DNA of 64,000 nt from assembly GCA_963752855.1 (NCBI GenBank), contig CAVVZX010000037.1:28892-92891 (forward strand), read 5' to 3'. Shown piece after piece: positions 35,135-44,253 of the stretch; the first letter of the stretch is position 1; each line of letters starts with the position of its first letter. Source of the stretch: DATJPW01 sp963752855 (GTDB lineage: Bacteria > Desulfobacterota > Desulfomonilia > Desulfomonilales > Desulfomonilaceae). The notes under the pieces were generated by a model. The model saw nothing but the letters and a program-made list of their open reading frames with translations, was not told the DNA's origin and searched no databases. The position numbers and the translations under genes are program-made.

Positions 35135-35894
35135 AGACATTCGCTTGAGACTCGAAGATGTTGCCCTTAACATAGGGCAATTGAGAATCCTCGCCGCGAT
35201 ATCGTTCGACGTTCGGCAGGGGGAGCTATTGGCTCTTATCGGTCCGAACGGAGCGGGAAAGACGAGCGTGCTCAACTGCATAAGTGGCATCTATCATCCC
35301 ACTAATGGACGTGTTCAGTTCGATCAATTCGATCTCACCGCAGCCGGCCCGTATGCCGTGGCTCGCTATGGGATTGCTAGGAGTTTTCAGCACGCGGAAC
35401 TCTTCAGGCATTTGACGGTCGTGGACAATCTGCTGGTGGGCAGACATACGCATATGCGATGCGGAGTAATTTCCAACGGATATTTTCAGGGGAAGACCAT
35501 CAAAGAAGAAGTGAGCCAGCGAGAGGCGGTGGAGAAAATCATCGAGTTCCTCGAATTGGAAAAATATCGAAAAAGCCAGGCGGGTTCCCTTCCATACGGA
35601 ATTCAGAAGATTGTCGGTCTTGGTCGAGCCTTGGCGATGGAACCTAAAATGCTGCTGCTTGACGAGCCGTCCGCGGGCATGAATAGACAGGAAAAAGAGG
35701 ACCTGGCTCGTTTTATTCTTAGAATCAAGTACGAGCTTGGGATCACGATGATGTGGGTGGAGCACGATATGCAGCTGGTAGGCGACCTCGCCGACGCTAT
35801 TGTGGTGCTTAATTTCGGAACCAAAATTGCCTCAGGCGCTCCGGCAAGCGTGCTTAAAGACCCCGAAGTTGTAGCCGCTTATTTGGGAGGGTGA
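35127..35894 (+). CDS. ABC transporter ATP-binding protein, LivG-like
   Basis: The 255-residue product has Walker A (LALIGPNGAGKTSVLNCISG), signature region SLPYGIQKIVGLGRALAMEP, Walker B MLLLDEPSAGMNRQEKEDLA and the switch His in MMWVEHDMQLVGDLADAIVV. These are LivG-type features. It overlaps the preceding gene by eight bases and ends the importer operon (ligase, binding protein, two permeases, two ATPases). A C/G-tract repeat lies in the gap downstream. Confidence 0.9.
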   Translation: MDKDIRLRLEDVALNIGQLRILAAISFDVRQGELLALIGPNGAGKTSVLNCISGIYHPTNGRVQFDQFDLTAAGPYAVARYGIARSFQHAELFRHLTVVDNLLVGRHTHMRCGVISNGYFQGKTIKEEVSQREAVEKIIEFLELEKYRKSQAGSLPYGIQKIVGLGRALAMEPKMLLLDEPSAGMNRQEKEDLARFILRIKYELGITMMWVEHDMQLVGDLADAIVVLNFGTKIASGAPASVLKDPEVVAAYLGG

Positions 35895-36002
35895 TCAACA
35901 GCCCCCTATTTAAAGGAGAGTCAGCAGGACGATTCCCGTAGGGTCCCCGCGAGATGCGGGATGTCTTCGATGGCCGGACACGCGGGTCCGCCCCGCAATC
36001 CA

Positions 36003-36047
36003 AAATCCCCCCTTGATCCCCCCTTACTAAAGGGGGGGATTTGTGGG
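36003..36047. repeat. C/G-tract palindromic repeat
   Basis: AATCCCCCC, TTGATCCCCCC, TTACTAA and AGGGGGGGATTTGTGGG. This is an intergenic copy of the element found inside the penicillin acylase gene (19554-19593), here in the opposite orientation. It may also serve as a weak terminator of the importer operon. Confidence 0.6.
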
Positions 36048-36093
36048 AGACTTGACCTTGAGCCGACATTGGGCGTAGTAGGGAGAAATACAT

Positions 36094-37159
36094 ATGGTCG
36101 AGATGACCTCAAAAGAGCGCGTCCTGTGCACACTCCGGGGTGACATTCCGGATCGCGTGCCCTACGCTCACCTTTGGAATAGACCCGAAAATCATGTTTG
36201 CCCTCGGAGACGGGAGCATAAGTCGAACATATGAGGTCCTCGGGTTGGACGTCTTTCCGATGTTTTGCCAAAACTGGTGTCAGGGAGTTCCTTTAAATGC
36301 GGGCCTTGCCCAGGACATACCAGAGGATCAACAGACCTCAGGCGGCACATACGCGGGTTGGAACGGCGTCGATGAATTCGGGAGGCTCTGGGAGCGCGGC
36401 TCGTATATCGGTGGCGTGGTGAAGAACGAGCAAGATATCGAACGGTACGTTCCGGAACTGATGCTGGATAAAAGAATGGACCCGAATAAGACCATGGGCG
36501 CTGTCAAGAGCAGGCCCGATAAGGCATTTTGTCTCAGCACCCATACGGGGCCATTCGGGCTAACGCTGGAGAGCATAGGTTTTGAGAACTTTTTCTATAT
36601 GTATATGGATGACCGCGACTTTATCAAAACTCTGCTGTGGGAACGGACGAAATGGTTCGCGGAAATAGCGGCTAGAGGCGCTGAACTGGGAGCGGATTTC
36701 ATACTCATGGGAGACGACGCCGCGTTCAAGGGCCGAACATATATTTCGCCCACTGATTTTCAGGAGTTGGTTACGCCTTGTTACCGGCGCATAGTTGAAA
36801 GAGCCGGTGTCCCGGTTATGTGGCATTCAGACGGATATATCACCCCTCTGCTGGAGGCGGCTGTGCTGTCAGGGTTAGTCGGCGTCCATTCACTGGAACC
36901 GAAGGCAGGCGTGAAGCTGGATGAAGTGAAAAAGGAATTCGGAGACCGACTGGTCTTGGCAGGGAATGTGGATTGCGGGGAAGCCCTCACCCAGGGGGAT
37001 CTTGAAGTCGTCAGGCAAGAGGTCCGCCGCTGTATGTCTCAAGCGAAGAAAGGGGGCCGTTACATCTTGTCCGACAGCAACTCGATCCACGCGGGGTGCA
37101 AACCGGAAGCCGTCAAAGAGATGTATCGCTACGCCCGTGAAATCGGCCGGTATGAGTAG
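36094..37159 (+). CDS. Uroporphyrinogen decarboxylase (UroD)/MtaA-type methyltransferase, frame broken near the start
   Basis: From ATG 36094 (GGGAGAAATAC upstream) the frame reads MTSKERVLCTLRGDIPDRVP, the usual start of this family. It then breaks near 36170 and continues in another frame with FGIDPKIMFALGDGS through to 37159. Later features are FILMGDDAAFKGRTYISPTD, HSDGYITPLLEAAV and VLAGNVDCGEALTQGD. Members of this branch (MtaA/MtbA/CmuA-like) transfer methyl groups to and from corrinoid proteins with a zinc site, rather than making haem. The next gene is a corrinoid protein, which supports that role. The substrate is unknown; O-demethylation of methoxylated compounds is possible. Confidence 0.85.
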
Positions 37160-37181
37160 TAGATAAAAGGAGAGCAATAAC

Positions 37182-37835
37182 GTGAACTTAAATGAGATAT
37201 ATGAAAATGTCCTGGCAGGGATGGCCCCGGAGACGAAGGACTCTGTTCAGAGGGCGATTTCAGACGGCGTGCCCCCAGCCGACGTTATTTCCACCATGAA
37301 TTCGGCCATGGAAGAAGTGGGAAAAAGATTCTCTCGAAACGAAATCTTTCTCCCGGAAATGATGGTTGCCGCTCGTGCGATGCAATTCGGGATGGAGGTC
37401 CTGGAGCCGTTGATTGTGGGGCATGCTTCGGCCAGCAAGGGCAAAATCCTGCTGGGAACCATTAAAGGTGATTTGCATGATATCGGGAAGAACCTCGTGG
37501 CCATGATGTTCAAAGGGGCCGGGTTTGATGTGGTCGATATTGGGATTGACGCCCCGAAAGAGCGATTTCTTGAGGGCATACGTCGGGAGCGCCCGCAGCT
37601 GGTCGGCATCTGCGCCCTGTTGACTGTCGTCCTGGACAATCTGGCCGAGGCGATCGCTTTCTTGAAGCAATCTGACGTGGGCGCTTGCAAAATCATGATC
37701 GGCGGCGCGGCTGTTGACGCTGATTTCGCAACCAGACATGGAGCGGACGGCTATGCGGATGACGCTGGGGAGGCTGTTCAGGTAGCAAAGCGTCTTCTGG
37801 AATCGGAAGCCAATGGTGCGGTAACACAGCATTAG
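37182..37835 (+). CDS. Cobalamin-binding (corrinoid) methyltransfer protein
   Basis: The 217-residue product starts at GTG 37182 after AAAAGGAGAG. Residues 1-90 are the helical B12-cap domain, and residues 90-215 the Rossmann-like B12 domain with the lower-ligand motif KGDLHDIGKNLVAMMFKGAG (D-x-H-x-x-G). This is the layout of MtaC/MtbC/MttC and other cognate corrinoid proteins, which shuttle a methyl group between two methyltransferases. It follows the UroD-type gene by 22 bases. A first methyltransferase that would take the methyl from the substrate is not seen in the window. Confidence 0.93.
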   Translation: MNLNEIYENVLAGMAPETKDSVQRAISDGVPPADVISTMNSAMEEVGKRFSRNEIFLPEMMVAARAMQFGMEVLEPLIVGHASASKGKILLGTIKGDLHDIGKNLVAMMFKGAGFDVVDIGIDAPKERFLEGIRRERPQLVGICALLTVVLDNLAEAIAFLKQSDVGACKIMIGGAAVDADFATRHGADGYADDAGEAVQVAKRLLESEANGAVTQH

Positions 37836-38019
37836 CTTCATTTGGTTATTGTCCAGGTAGGGCGGGCCGTGGCCGCCTGTCCGTGACATTCCCCTCATTT
37901 TCCTCGCCCCGCTGGGTCCGTCAAGATAAACCCCCGAAGGCAGTGCGGTTCTGTACGGCGCGACTGGCGAGTCGCCCATTCCAGGTAAATGGCCGTATCC
38001 CCGCAAGCGGATGTAATCC
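37836..38019. other. Intergenic region before glyQ
   Basis: Includes GGTAGGGCGGGCCGTGGCCG and GGCGCGACTGGCGAGTCGCC (perfect stem GGCGAC/GTCGCC-like near 37957-37976), both typical of the repeat material in the window. No gene is supported. Confidence 0.4.
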
Positions 38020-38048
38020 TTGACCGAGCGGGCTGCGGGTGTTATACA
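38020..38048 (+). promoter_or_regulatory. Sigma-70-type promoter for glyQ-glyS
   Basis: TTGACC at 38020-38025 and TATACA at 38043-38048 are separated by exactly 17 bases, close to consensus at both boxes. The start point would be near 38055, about 60 bases upstream of glyQ. Confidence 0.6.
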
Positions 38049-38117
38049 AGAACGTTTATGCCCTATTGAGGCGTTGAATCAACGATGCCGGACCATCCGG
38101 CGCCCGAGGCTTAATTC

Positions 38118-39017
38118 ATGCTTACTTTTCAAGAGTTGATCCTGGAGCTTCACAAATTCTGGTCCGAACGAGGATGTGTGCTCCAGCAGCCTTTTGACGT
38201 GGAAAAGGGAGCAGGGACCATGAATCCCGCCACATTCCTGCGGGTCCTGGGCCCCGAGCCGTGGAACGTGGCATACGTGGAACCTTCTCGCAGGCCCACT
38301 GACGGCCGTTACGGCGAAAACCCCAACAGATTGCAACACTACTATCAGTTCCAGGTCATCCTCAAACCGTCGCCGCTGGAAGTGCAGGATATTTACATCC
38401 AGTCGCTGAAGGCGCTCGGCATCGATCCACTCGCTCACGACATACGTTTCGTGGAAGATGATTGGGAATCGCCGACGCTCGGCGCCTGGGGAGTCGGCTG
38501 GGAAGTCTGGCTGGACGGGATGGAGATCACGCAGTTCACCTATTTTCAGCAAGCAGGCGGATTCGATCTAAGGCCGGTGTCAGTGGAACTCACATACGGC
38601 CTGGAGCGTATATGCATGTATTTGCAGGGTGTGGAAAGCGTTTACGACCTCATATGGACCGGAGACGTCACATACGGGGATGTGCATCATCGCTCGGAAG
38701 TGGAAGGCTCTACATACAATTTCGATCTGGCCGATAAGGCAATGCTGATCAAGCTGTTCGATATGTTCGAAGCCGAAGCGAACAAACTTATGGACCACGA
38801 CGAGCCGCTGGTTCTTCCGGGCTATGAGTACTGCCTCAAATGCTCGCATGTGTTCAACATTCTCGACGCCAGGGGCGCCATCAGCGTGGCCGAGCGGACC
38901 GCATACATCCATCGTGTGCGTAACCTGGCGCGTAAGGCGGCCGTGGCTTACATGAATCAAAGAGAAGCCATGGGGTTCCCGCTCCTGAAGAAGTTTTCCG
39001 AAGGGAGGACCATATGA
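38118..39017 (+). CDS. glyQ: Glycyl-tRNA synthetase, alpha subunit
   Basis: The 299-residue product matches GlyQ from start to end: MLTFQELILELHKFWSERGC, VLQQPFDVEKGAGTMNPATF, GRYGENPNRLQHYYQFQVIL and DWESPTLGAWGVGWEVWLDG. It has the class II aminoacyl-tRNA synthetase core that binds glycine and ATP in the bacterial alpha2beta2 enzyme. Its end overlaps the glyS start by four bases. A sigma-70-like promoter lies upstream. Confidence 0.97.
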   Translation: MLTFQELILELHKFWSERGCVLQQPFDVEKGAGTMNPATFLRVLGPEPWNVAYVEPSRRPTDGRYGENPNRLQHYYQFQVILKPSPLEVQDIYIQSLKALGIDPLAHDIRFVEDDWESPTLGAWGVGWEVWLDGMEITQFTYFQQAGGFDLRPVSVELTYGLERICMYLQGVESVYDLIWTGDVTYGDVHHRSEVEGSTYNFDLADKAMLIKLFDMFEAEANKLMDHDEPLVLPGYEYCLKCSHVFNILDARGAISVAERTAYIHRVRNLARKAAVAYMNQREAMGFPLLKKFSEGRTI

Positions 39018-41104
39018 TGAAAGGTGAGTTCCTCCTGGAAATCGGGACCGAGGAAATCCCGGCCGGTTTTTTTGTCACAGCGCGGGAGTCGCTACAGGAG
39101 CTTTTCACAAAGGCCCTGGGAGCGGCCCATATTTCTCACGGCGACATCAATATTTACGCAACGCCCAGGCGAATCATTTTGAGCGTCTCGGACATGGTCG
39201 CTACCCAAGCGGAAAGAGAGGTCGAGAAGACCGGTCCGCCGCGCTCCTCAGCATACGACGAAAAAGGGAACCCAACCAAGGCCGCCATCGGTTTCGCTCG
39301 CAGTCAGGGAGTGGATGTGACGGACTTGATAGTTGTCAAAACTCCCAAGGGCGAGCAAATCGCTGTTCGGAAAGTTGAGGGCGGGCTCCCAACCTCACAA
39401 GCGCTCTCAAACATGCTCCCTGATCTGCTGGAGAAAATCTCCTTCCCGAAGACTATGAGATGGATGGATCTGGAGGTCCGGTTCGCCCGGCCCATTCATT
39501 GGATAGTTGCCATATTCGAGGGAAAGGTAGTCCCTTTCACGTTCGGAAATGTTCAGAGCGGGGATTCCAGCCGAGGACACAGGTTCACCCACCCGGAGCC
39601 GTTCCGCGTCTCTTCTCTCAAGGACCTTCGCGAAACGCTCGCAGCGCAAGGCGTGATTATTGATCCGGGAATTCGTAAGAACGAAATCAGAAATCAGATC
39701 GAGCAACTGGCTGACAAAGCCGGCCTGAAAGTATTCGATGATGATGAGCTGCTTGACGAGGTGACTTTTCTGGTGGAAAGCCCGTATCCGGTCATGGGCC
39801 GATTTCCGAACGATTTCTTGGAACTCCCGAGCCCGATACTCATAACCTGCATGAAGAAACATCAGCGCTATTTCTCGATTCAGGACGGGAACGGCAAAAT
39901 CACGGACCGGTTCGTGGCGGTCAATAATACGCCGGTCAAAGATCCCAAGGTCTCCATCGCAGGTCACGAGAGGGTCCTGAAGGCGAGATTGGAGGATGCT
40001 CGCTTTTATTTTAAGGATGACAGAAAACAGCCTCTCGCTGATCGTCTCGAAGCGCTTAAGGGCGTGGTTTTTCATTCCCGACTAGGGACTGCTTTCGAGA
40101 AGGTAGAGAGATTCAAGCATCTGGCCTTGAAACTGGGGGAACTCTATGCCGCCGACAAAATCCGCGAAATCGAACGGGCCGCGTTGCTGTGCAAATGCGA
40201 CTTGGAAACCGGGATTGTCTACGAATTTCCTGAGCTTCAGGGGATTATCGGGAGCCGATACGCTCAGATGGAAGGAGAACCTGACGAGGTGTCAACTGCT
40301 ATCCGGGAGCATTATCTTCCCGCGCATGCGGGAGACAATCTGCCCGAGGGGATAATCGGCGCCTTGATTTCCGTCGCAGACCGTATGGATACCATTGCGG
40401 GCTGTTTTAGTGTGGGACTCATACCCACCGGGGCAGCGGACCCCTATGCTCTGCGCCGACACGCTCTGGCGATAATCCAGATCATCATAAGTCTCAATAA
40501 GCCTTTGGACCTGCGATGGCTGGTCCGTGAGTCCGTCAATTCGCTGGCCGATAAACGGACGCGCGATCCGCAGCAGGTGGAAGAAGACGTAATGGAGTTC
40601 ATACGGACTCGTTTTGTTAACTTTCACACCACGCAGGGCTTTCCGCTCGATGCTGTGGAAGCTGCCGTGCGGGCAAGATTCGATGATCTCGTCGACGCCA
40701 GACGGCGTGTGGAAGCGCTAGCGGAGTGGAAAACGAGGAGCGATTTCGACGCCATAATGATAGGCTTCAAGAGAGTGGTCAATATCCTTAAGGATATGCC
40801 GCATTGCGAAATGTCGGAGAAACGCCTGGAAGAACGCGAAGAAAAGGATCTCTTTGTCACGTTCAAAGGGGTAACCGAGCGAGCTGAACCCCTTGTCAAT
40901 CGTGGAGATTACGCGAAAGCCCTGGAGATCTTAGCTGAACTGAAGGCCCCGATCGATCTATTCTTTGATAAAGTGATGGTAATGGTGGAAGACGAGAAAT
41001 TGCGGAATAATCGACTGGGCTTGCTGAGAAAGATTGCGGAATTTTTCGAGCGGATTGCGGATTTTTCGTTTATCGGATCGACCGCGGAAACGAAACAATC
41101 CTGA
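39014..41104 (+). CDS. glyS: Glycyl-tRNA synthetase, beta subunit
   Basis: The 696-residue product shows GlyS blocks: FLLEIGTEEIPAGFFVTARE at the start, LPKTMRWMDLEVRFARPIHW-like sequence near residue 150, LITCMKKHQRYFSIQDGNGK, AFEKVERFKHLALKLGELY, LPEGIIGALISVADRMDTIA and a C-terminal DALR-like region. It recognises tRNA-Gly and is needed for aminoacylation with GlyQ. The start ATG overlaps the glyQ stop by four bases, and no frame break is present. Confidence 0.97.
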   Translation: MMKGEFLLEIGTEEIPAGFFVTARESLQELFTKALGAAHISHGDINIYATPRRIILSVSDMVATQAEREVEKTGPPRSSAYDEKGNPTKAAIGFARSQGVDVTDLIVVKTPKGEQIAVRKVEGGLPTSQALSNMLPDLLEKISFPKTMRWMDLEVRFARPIHWIVAIFEGKVVPFTFGNVQSGDSSRGHRFTHPEPFRVSSLKDLRETLAAQGVIIDPGIRKNEIRNQIEQLADKAGLKVFDDDELLDEVTFLVESPYPVMGRFPNDFLELPSPILITCMKKHQRYFSIQDGNGKITDRFVAVNNTPVKDPKVSIAGHERVLKARLEDARFYFKDDRKQPLADRLEALKGVVFHSRLGTAFEKVERFKHLALKLGELYAADKIREIERAALLCKCDLETGIVYEFPELQGIIGSRYAQMEGEPDEVSTAIREHYLPAHAGDNLPEGIIGALISVADRMDTIAGCFSVGLIPTGAADPYALRRHALAIIQIIISLNKPLDLRWLVRESVNSLADKRTRDPQQVEEDVMEFIRTRFVNFHTTQGFPLDAVEAAVRARFDDLVDARRRVEALAEWKTRSDFDAIMIGFKRVVNILKDMPHCEMSEKRLEEREEKDLFVTFKGVTERAEPLVNRGDYAKALEILAELKAPIDLFFDKVMVMVEDEKLRNNRLGLLRKIAEFFERIADFSFIGSTAETKQS

Positions 41105-41178
41105 TTCACATTTGTGTCCAAAGAATCGGATCGCGACCTGTGCGGTTCGCTTCGGGCGACTACATCCTACTCAACTCG

Positions 41179-41211
41179 GAGCATGGTAGCGACCGGCGTC
41201 CGTGCCGGTCG
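41179..41211. repeat. 33-base direct repeat, copy 1 (GACCGGC...GCCGGTC hairpin)
   Basis: GAGCATGGTAGCGACCGGCG followed by TCCGTGCCGGTCG. It differs from the copy at 41498-41530 at a single base. Inside it GACCGGC and GCCGGTC form a perfect seven-base stem. Confidence 0.75.
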
Positions 41212-41470
41212 TCCGTCACCCCGGACTCGATCCGGGGTCACGGATGGTTCGCCTGCCCCTGTTACGAAGCCAGCGGGCAGGTTCGCTGGGAAATTACGCC
41301 AAATCCCCCTGGTATCCCGCTAGGAAATGGGAGCGGGAGTGGGCCGACTGCCAGTCGCCCCTACAGTGTCGCTTAGGCTACCTCCATTAATTCTCGAAAG
41401 TTGAGTGAGATGCGATATCCACGGGAACAGAGTCGTTTGTGTTTCATGGTCTCATTCTCCCGGAATCCAT

Positions 41471-41495
41471 GGCCGGCAGGGACGCCGGCCCTACC
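41471..41495. repeat. GGCCGGC hairpin with CTACC flank
   Basis: GGCCGGC-AGGGAC-GCCGGCC is a perfect seven-base stem, followed by CTACC, as in the 26155 copy. It directly precedes copy 2 of the 33-base repeat. Confidence 0.6.
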
Positions 41496-41497
41496 GA

Positions 41498-41530
41498 GAG
41501 CATGGTAGCGACCGGCCTCCGTGCCGGTCG
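41498..41530. repeat. 33-base direct repeat, copy 2
   Basis: GAGCATGGTAGCGACCGGCC followed by TCCGTGCCGGTCG. It is identical to copy 1 (41179-41211) except for one base. Confidence 0.75.
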
Positions 41531-41567
41531 GTGAGGTTTTATTAATGAGAACCCTAAGAAGGGACCG

Positions 41568-41873
41568 TTAGAAATTTGCCTTAAGAAACGATGCCAAATT
41601 GCTGCCAGACCTGGCCAGTGACAGTTTCTTCCTGATGTTCTTTCTGTGAACCAAAACGGTTTGCGGAGATATGTTCAGCACTTTTGCTATTTGTTTCGAT
41701 GAAAGGCCCGATCTGATCATCTCGCAAATCCGCATCTCTTTCGGAGTCAATAAATGACCATCCTTCACAATGTTGAACCCGAACGATGAAAACATGTTGC
41801 TGAGACTAAATTCCAATGACTGGAGAAGAAATGCTGCGGTATCAGGAAGTTGCTGCGATTTCAACTGGTCCAA
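41568..41873 (-). CDS. LuxR-type HTH segment of the response regulator (C-terminal part)
   Basis: The 101-residue segment ends with a LuxR/FixJ-type helix-turn-helix: LTPKEMRICEMIRSGLSSKQ, then IAKVLNISPQTVLVHRKNIRK. Its start lies in a different frame from the receiver/PAS segment 41842-42882 and overlaps it by 32 bases. The other frame's tail is short and unlike protein, so the two most likely form one regulator broken by a one-base indel near 41860. The HTH would bind DNA once the receiver is phosphorylated. Confidence 0.8.
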   Translation of the reverse strand: MDQLKSQQLPDTAAFLLQSLEFSLSNMFSSFGFNIVKDGHLLTPKEMRICEMIRSGLSSKQIAKVLNISPQTVLVHRKNIRKKLSLARSGSNLASFLKANF

Positions 41874-42882
41874 TATGAGGTTTCACAGTGAGATTGAGGT
41901 TCTGAGTGATTTTTGTCTCGATTTCTTTCTTTTGTTCTTCAATTCCCTCGATAATAATTTTTAGGGCTTCATTGGTCTTCTCAAGACTCTCTGAATATAT
42001 CTTCAGGTCCGCGCGGGACTGCTCCAGTTCACGCGTCCTTTCTTGCACTTTGGTTTCGAGAGTGGCCGAATACGCGGCCAATGCCTCATGACTTGCCTTT
42101 AAAGCTTCTTCCGTCTTCTTGAGATCGGTGATGTCATGAAAAACCAATACCACTCCGACAGTCTTGTCTTCGACATTACGAATCGGCGCGGCGCACACTT
42201 CAACTATGATTCGCGCTCCCGTCCGGGATTCGAGGACACACGATCCAAATCTTGAGGTAGCTTCTCGGCTGCGTGTCAGGATTTCTTCTATTAATGATTT
42301 TTCGGAAGGGTCCTTCTCTTCCCGTGTTATTTTCAATACTTCCACTAGCGGCTGGTTGTGAGCTTCGGAATCCGAATATCCCGTAAGGATCTCCGCAACA
42401 CGGTTCATGAATATTATACGCCCCTCGCTGTCCGCGGAAATCAAGCCTTCTCCTATGCTATTGAGCGTAACGGAAAACCACTCGCTACTTTCTCTGAACT
42501 TCATGTCCAATCTGTGTCTGTAAAGGGCCATTTCGATAGTAGATTGAACTTCTTCCTTACTGAACGGCTTAATCAAATATCCACTCGGCTGCGTAAGTTT
42601 AGCGCGCTCCAGAGTCGTCGGATCCACATGTGCGCTCAGATAGACCACAGGTATCCCGAGCCGAGTTCGAATAAGATCCGCAGCTTCTATTCCGTCCATT
42701 TTGCCGCCCAGCACTATATCCATCAGCACAAGATCCGGTCGCTCTTCTTCTGATCTTCGGACAGCGTCTTCTCCCCGGCCCGTCACAGCGGTGACCTCAT
42801 ATCCCATGTCCTCTAAACTCGTTGCCAGATCGTTGGCGATTATATTTTCATCTTCGACCACAATAATTCGTGCCTTGCTCAT
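41842..42882 (-). CDS. Response regulator with receiver, PAS and coiled-coil domains (N-terminal part)
   Basis: Residues 1-120 are a receiver domain with VEDENIIANDLATSLEDMGY, phosphoacceptor Asp in DLVLMDIVLGGKMDG, and the Lys of KPFSKEEVQ. A PAS domain follows (about 130-255: FSVTLNSIGEGLISADSEG, EILTGYSDSEA), then a coiled coil (260-330). Joined to the HTH at 41568 this makes a receiver-PAS-coiled-coil-LuxR regulator of about 430 residues. No sensor kinase is next to it. A stop is reached about 32 bases into the overlap. Confidence 0.85.
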   Translation of the reverse strand: MSKARIIVVEDENIIANDLATSLEDMGYEVTAVTGRGEDAVRRSEEERPDLVLMDIVLGGKMDGIEAADLIRTRLGIPVVYLSAHVDPTTLERAKLTQPSGYLIKPFSKEEVQSTIEMALYRHRLDMKFRESSEWFSVTLNSIGEGLISADSEGRIIFMNRVAEILTGYSDSEAHNQPLVEVLKITREEKDPSEKSLIEEILTRSREATSRFGSCVLESRTGARIIVEVCAAPIRNVEDKTVGVVLVFHDITDLKKTEEALKASHEALAAYSATLETKVQERTRELEQSRADLKIYSESLEKTNEALKIIIEGIEEQKKEIETKITQNLNLTVKPHIGPVEIAATS

Positions 42883-43422
42883 CCCAAATCCTTTGTTACC
42901 ACTGCTATGTCTTGCTCAGACTCTTCCGACACTCAGTCCCTATCAACCTACCACCTAACAATAGGCTTAGTGGGAGCCCCTGAAGAAATACTTGATAGTA
43001 ACTGGGAAAATGAACTGGAACTCGGAAAAATATCCGTCTAAATCTTCGGACACCTAGGACATTTCAGGGGTCCTAACTGAATTTAAACACTAGGCAGGGA
43101 TAAAACAAATACGGCTCAATACTAGCATTCACAAATTCAGTGATGATTCTTGACGCCGGCGATTTGTAAGCCGCCGAGTAGCAAATCCGCAGGCGCTTCT
43201 TTTCGGTAATGAATTGATTAAATGGGGGTTTTGACGGACACACCCGCTCCACGTATCTGTCTGGAAACTAGGGATCGCAAAGTTTTTCGTGTAGTGGGCG
43301 CGAGAGGCGCCATTATATCGGCCGGTTCATTCCGCGTATCGCGGGACACTCACAAACGATGTCCGGGGAACCCAGGGTCATCGACAGACTGAGGACCTGT
43401 GGGGCCATGTAGCTGTTCGTAT
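42883..43422. other. Unassigned 540-base intergenic region
   Basis: This lies upstream of the regulator gene. It contains short stems such as GGCGCGAGAGGCGCC (near 43298) and GATTTG ... CAAATC (around 43162 and 43185), but I recognise no riboswitch, tRNA or protein. No open frame here has a credible start and motif. It may hold a long leader or an unrecognised small RNA. Confidence 0.4.
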
Positions 43423-44253
43423 TTACATGGATGAACTGTCAGCTTTGGCCTCAAGTCTCAAATAACGGTAATCGACCCAGCCGGCCGTTCCTGACTGTGT
43501 TATCACCCTGAACCAGACTGCGTCCTTGACCGCACGCTTCTCCGTTACTTTCACTTGCTGTCCGGCTGCGAGCTTCTCCACCACATCTGAATCCAGACTT
43601 GGTTGTTTTCTGACGCGTAAGCCGCTTCGTATAACATTGCCGACACGGCTAACTTGCATCGAAAACAACTCTCTGTCTTGCGAATCCCCTCCTTTCCGCA
43701 AGCTCCCAGCGCTTAGGTTCTTCAGATTGCGAGCTGACGATGTCTTCGCCTCTTTTCCAAAAGCGCCCTTTTCAGGGTCTTTGTGAAAGCTCTCCGAAGC
43801 GGGCGCGGCCTCCTTATCTTGAGACCTGACTTGTGCAAAGCCTGATGCGACCGGCCCTGCGGAAGCAACCAGCTGGCCGCGCTGATGGGTCGATCCAAGA
43901 GCGCGTAATTCTTTAACATTGGCTTCGGTATGGGTAAGGAGCTTATCGATTAAGCCTTTGAGCTCGTCCACACCTGATGCGGCGATTTGCTGATCCTGCA
44001 TCGAGCGATTCACGGAAGTCATTTCTTCCTGGATCTGTGATGATAGCCAAACAAAATGTATTTGCACCAGGCAGGTTACTAATACGAGAGCCATCAGGAC
44101 CCAAGAGAAATACCTGAACGGCAACAGCACCTGCTGGCCGGCCTCGCGCAGAAACGAGCCTCGTAGCTTTTTTCTTAAGATCATTTGCCACAAGATGAGG
44201 AACGCGGCCAGTGCGGCGCATTCCAGGACAACTATAATGATGTGGAGCATCAT
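43423..44253 (-). CDS. Membrane-anchored SH3-like domain protein
   Basis: ATG 44253 follows GGAGG closely, so it is preferred to the upstream ATG at 44310. Two hydrophobic segments lie near residues 3-22 and 52-69. A coiled region (75-115) and a low-complexity Ser/Lys/Ala stretch follow. The C-terminal 70 residues form a bacterial SH3 (SH3b) domain: VRKQPSLDSDVVEKLAAGQQ, VKVTEKRAVKDAVWFRVITQ and AGWVDYRYL. Such domains usually bind cell-wall peptides. No partner gene is evident. Confidence 0.75.
   Translation of the reverse strand: MMLHIIIVVLECAALAAFLILWQMILRKKLRGSFLREAGQQVLLPFRYFSWVLMALVLVTCLVQIHFVWLSSQIQEEMTSVNRSMQDQQIAASGVDELKGLIDKLLTHTEANVKELRALGSTHQRGQLVASAGPVASGFAQVRSQDKEAAPASESFHKDPEKGAFGKEAKTSSARNLKNLSAGSLRKGGDSQDRELFSMQVSRVGNVIRSGLRVRKQPSLDSDVVEKLAAGQQVKVTEKRAVKDAVWFRVITQSGTAGWVDYRYLRLEAKADSSSM

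Larger units (their letters stand above)
41105..41567. other. Intergenic region built of repeats
   Basis: Between convergent glyS and the regulator. It carries a 33-base direct repeat at 41179-41211 and 41498-41530 and a CCGGC hairpin at 41471-41495. GACTGCCAGTCGCCCCTAC near 41345 also matches repeat flanks in this window. No gene is supported. Confidence 0.6.
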
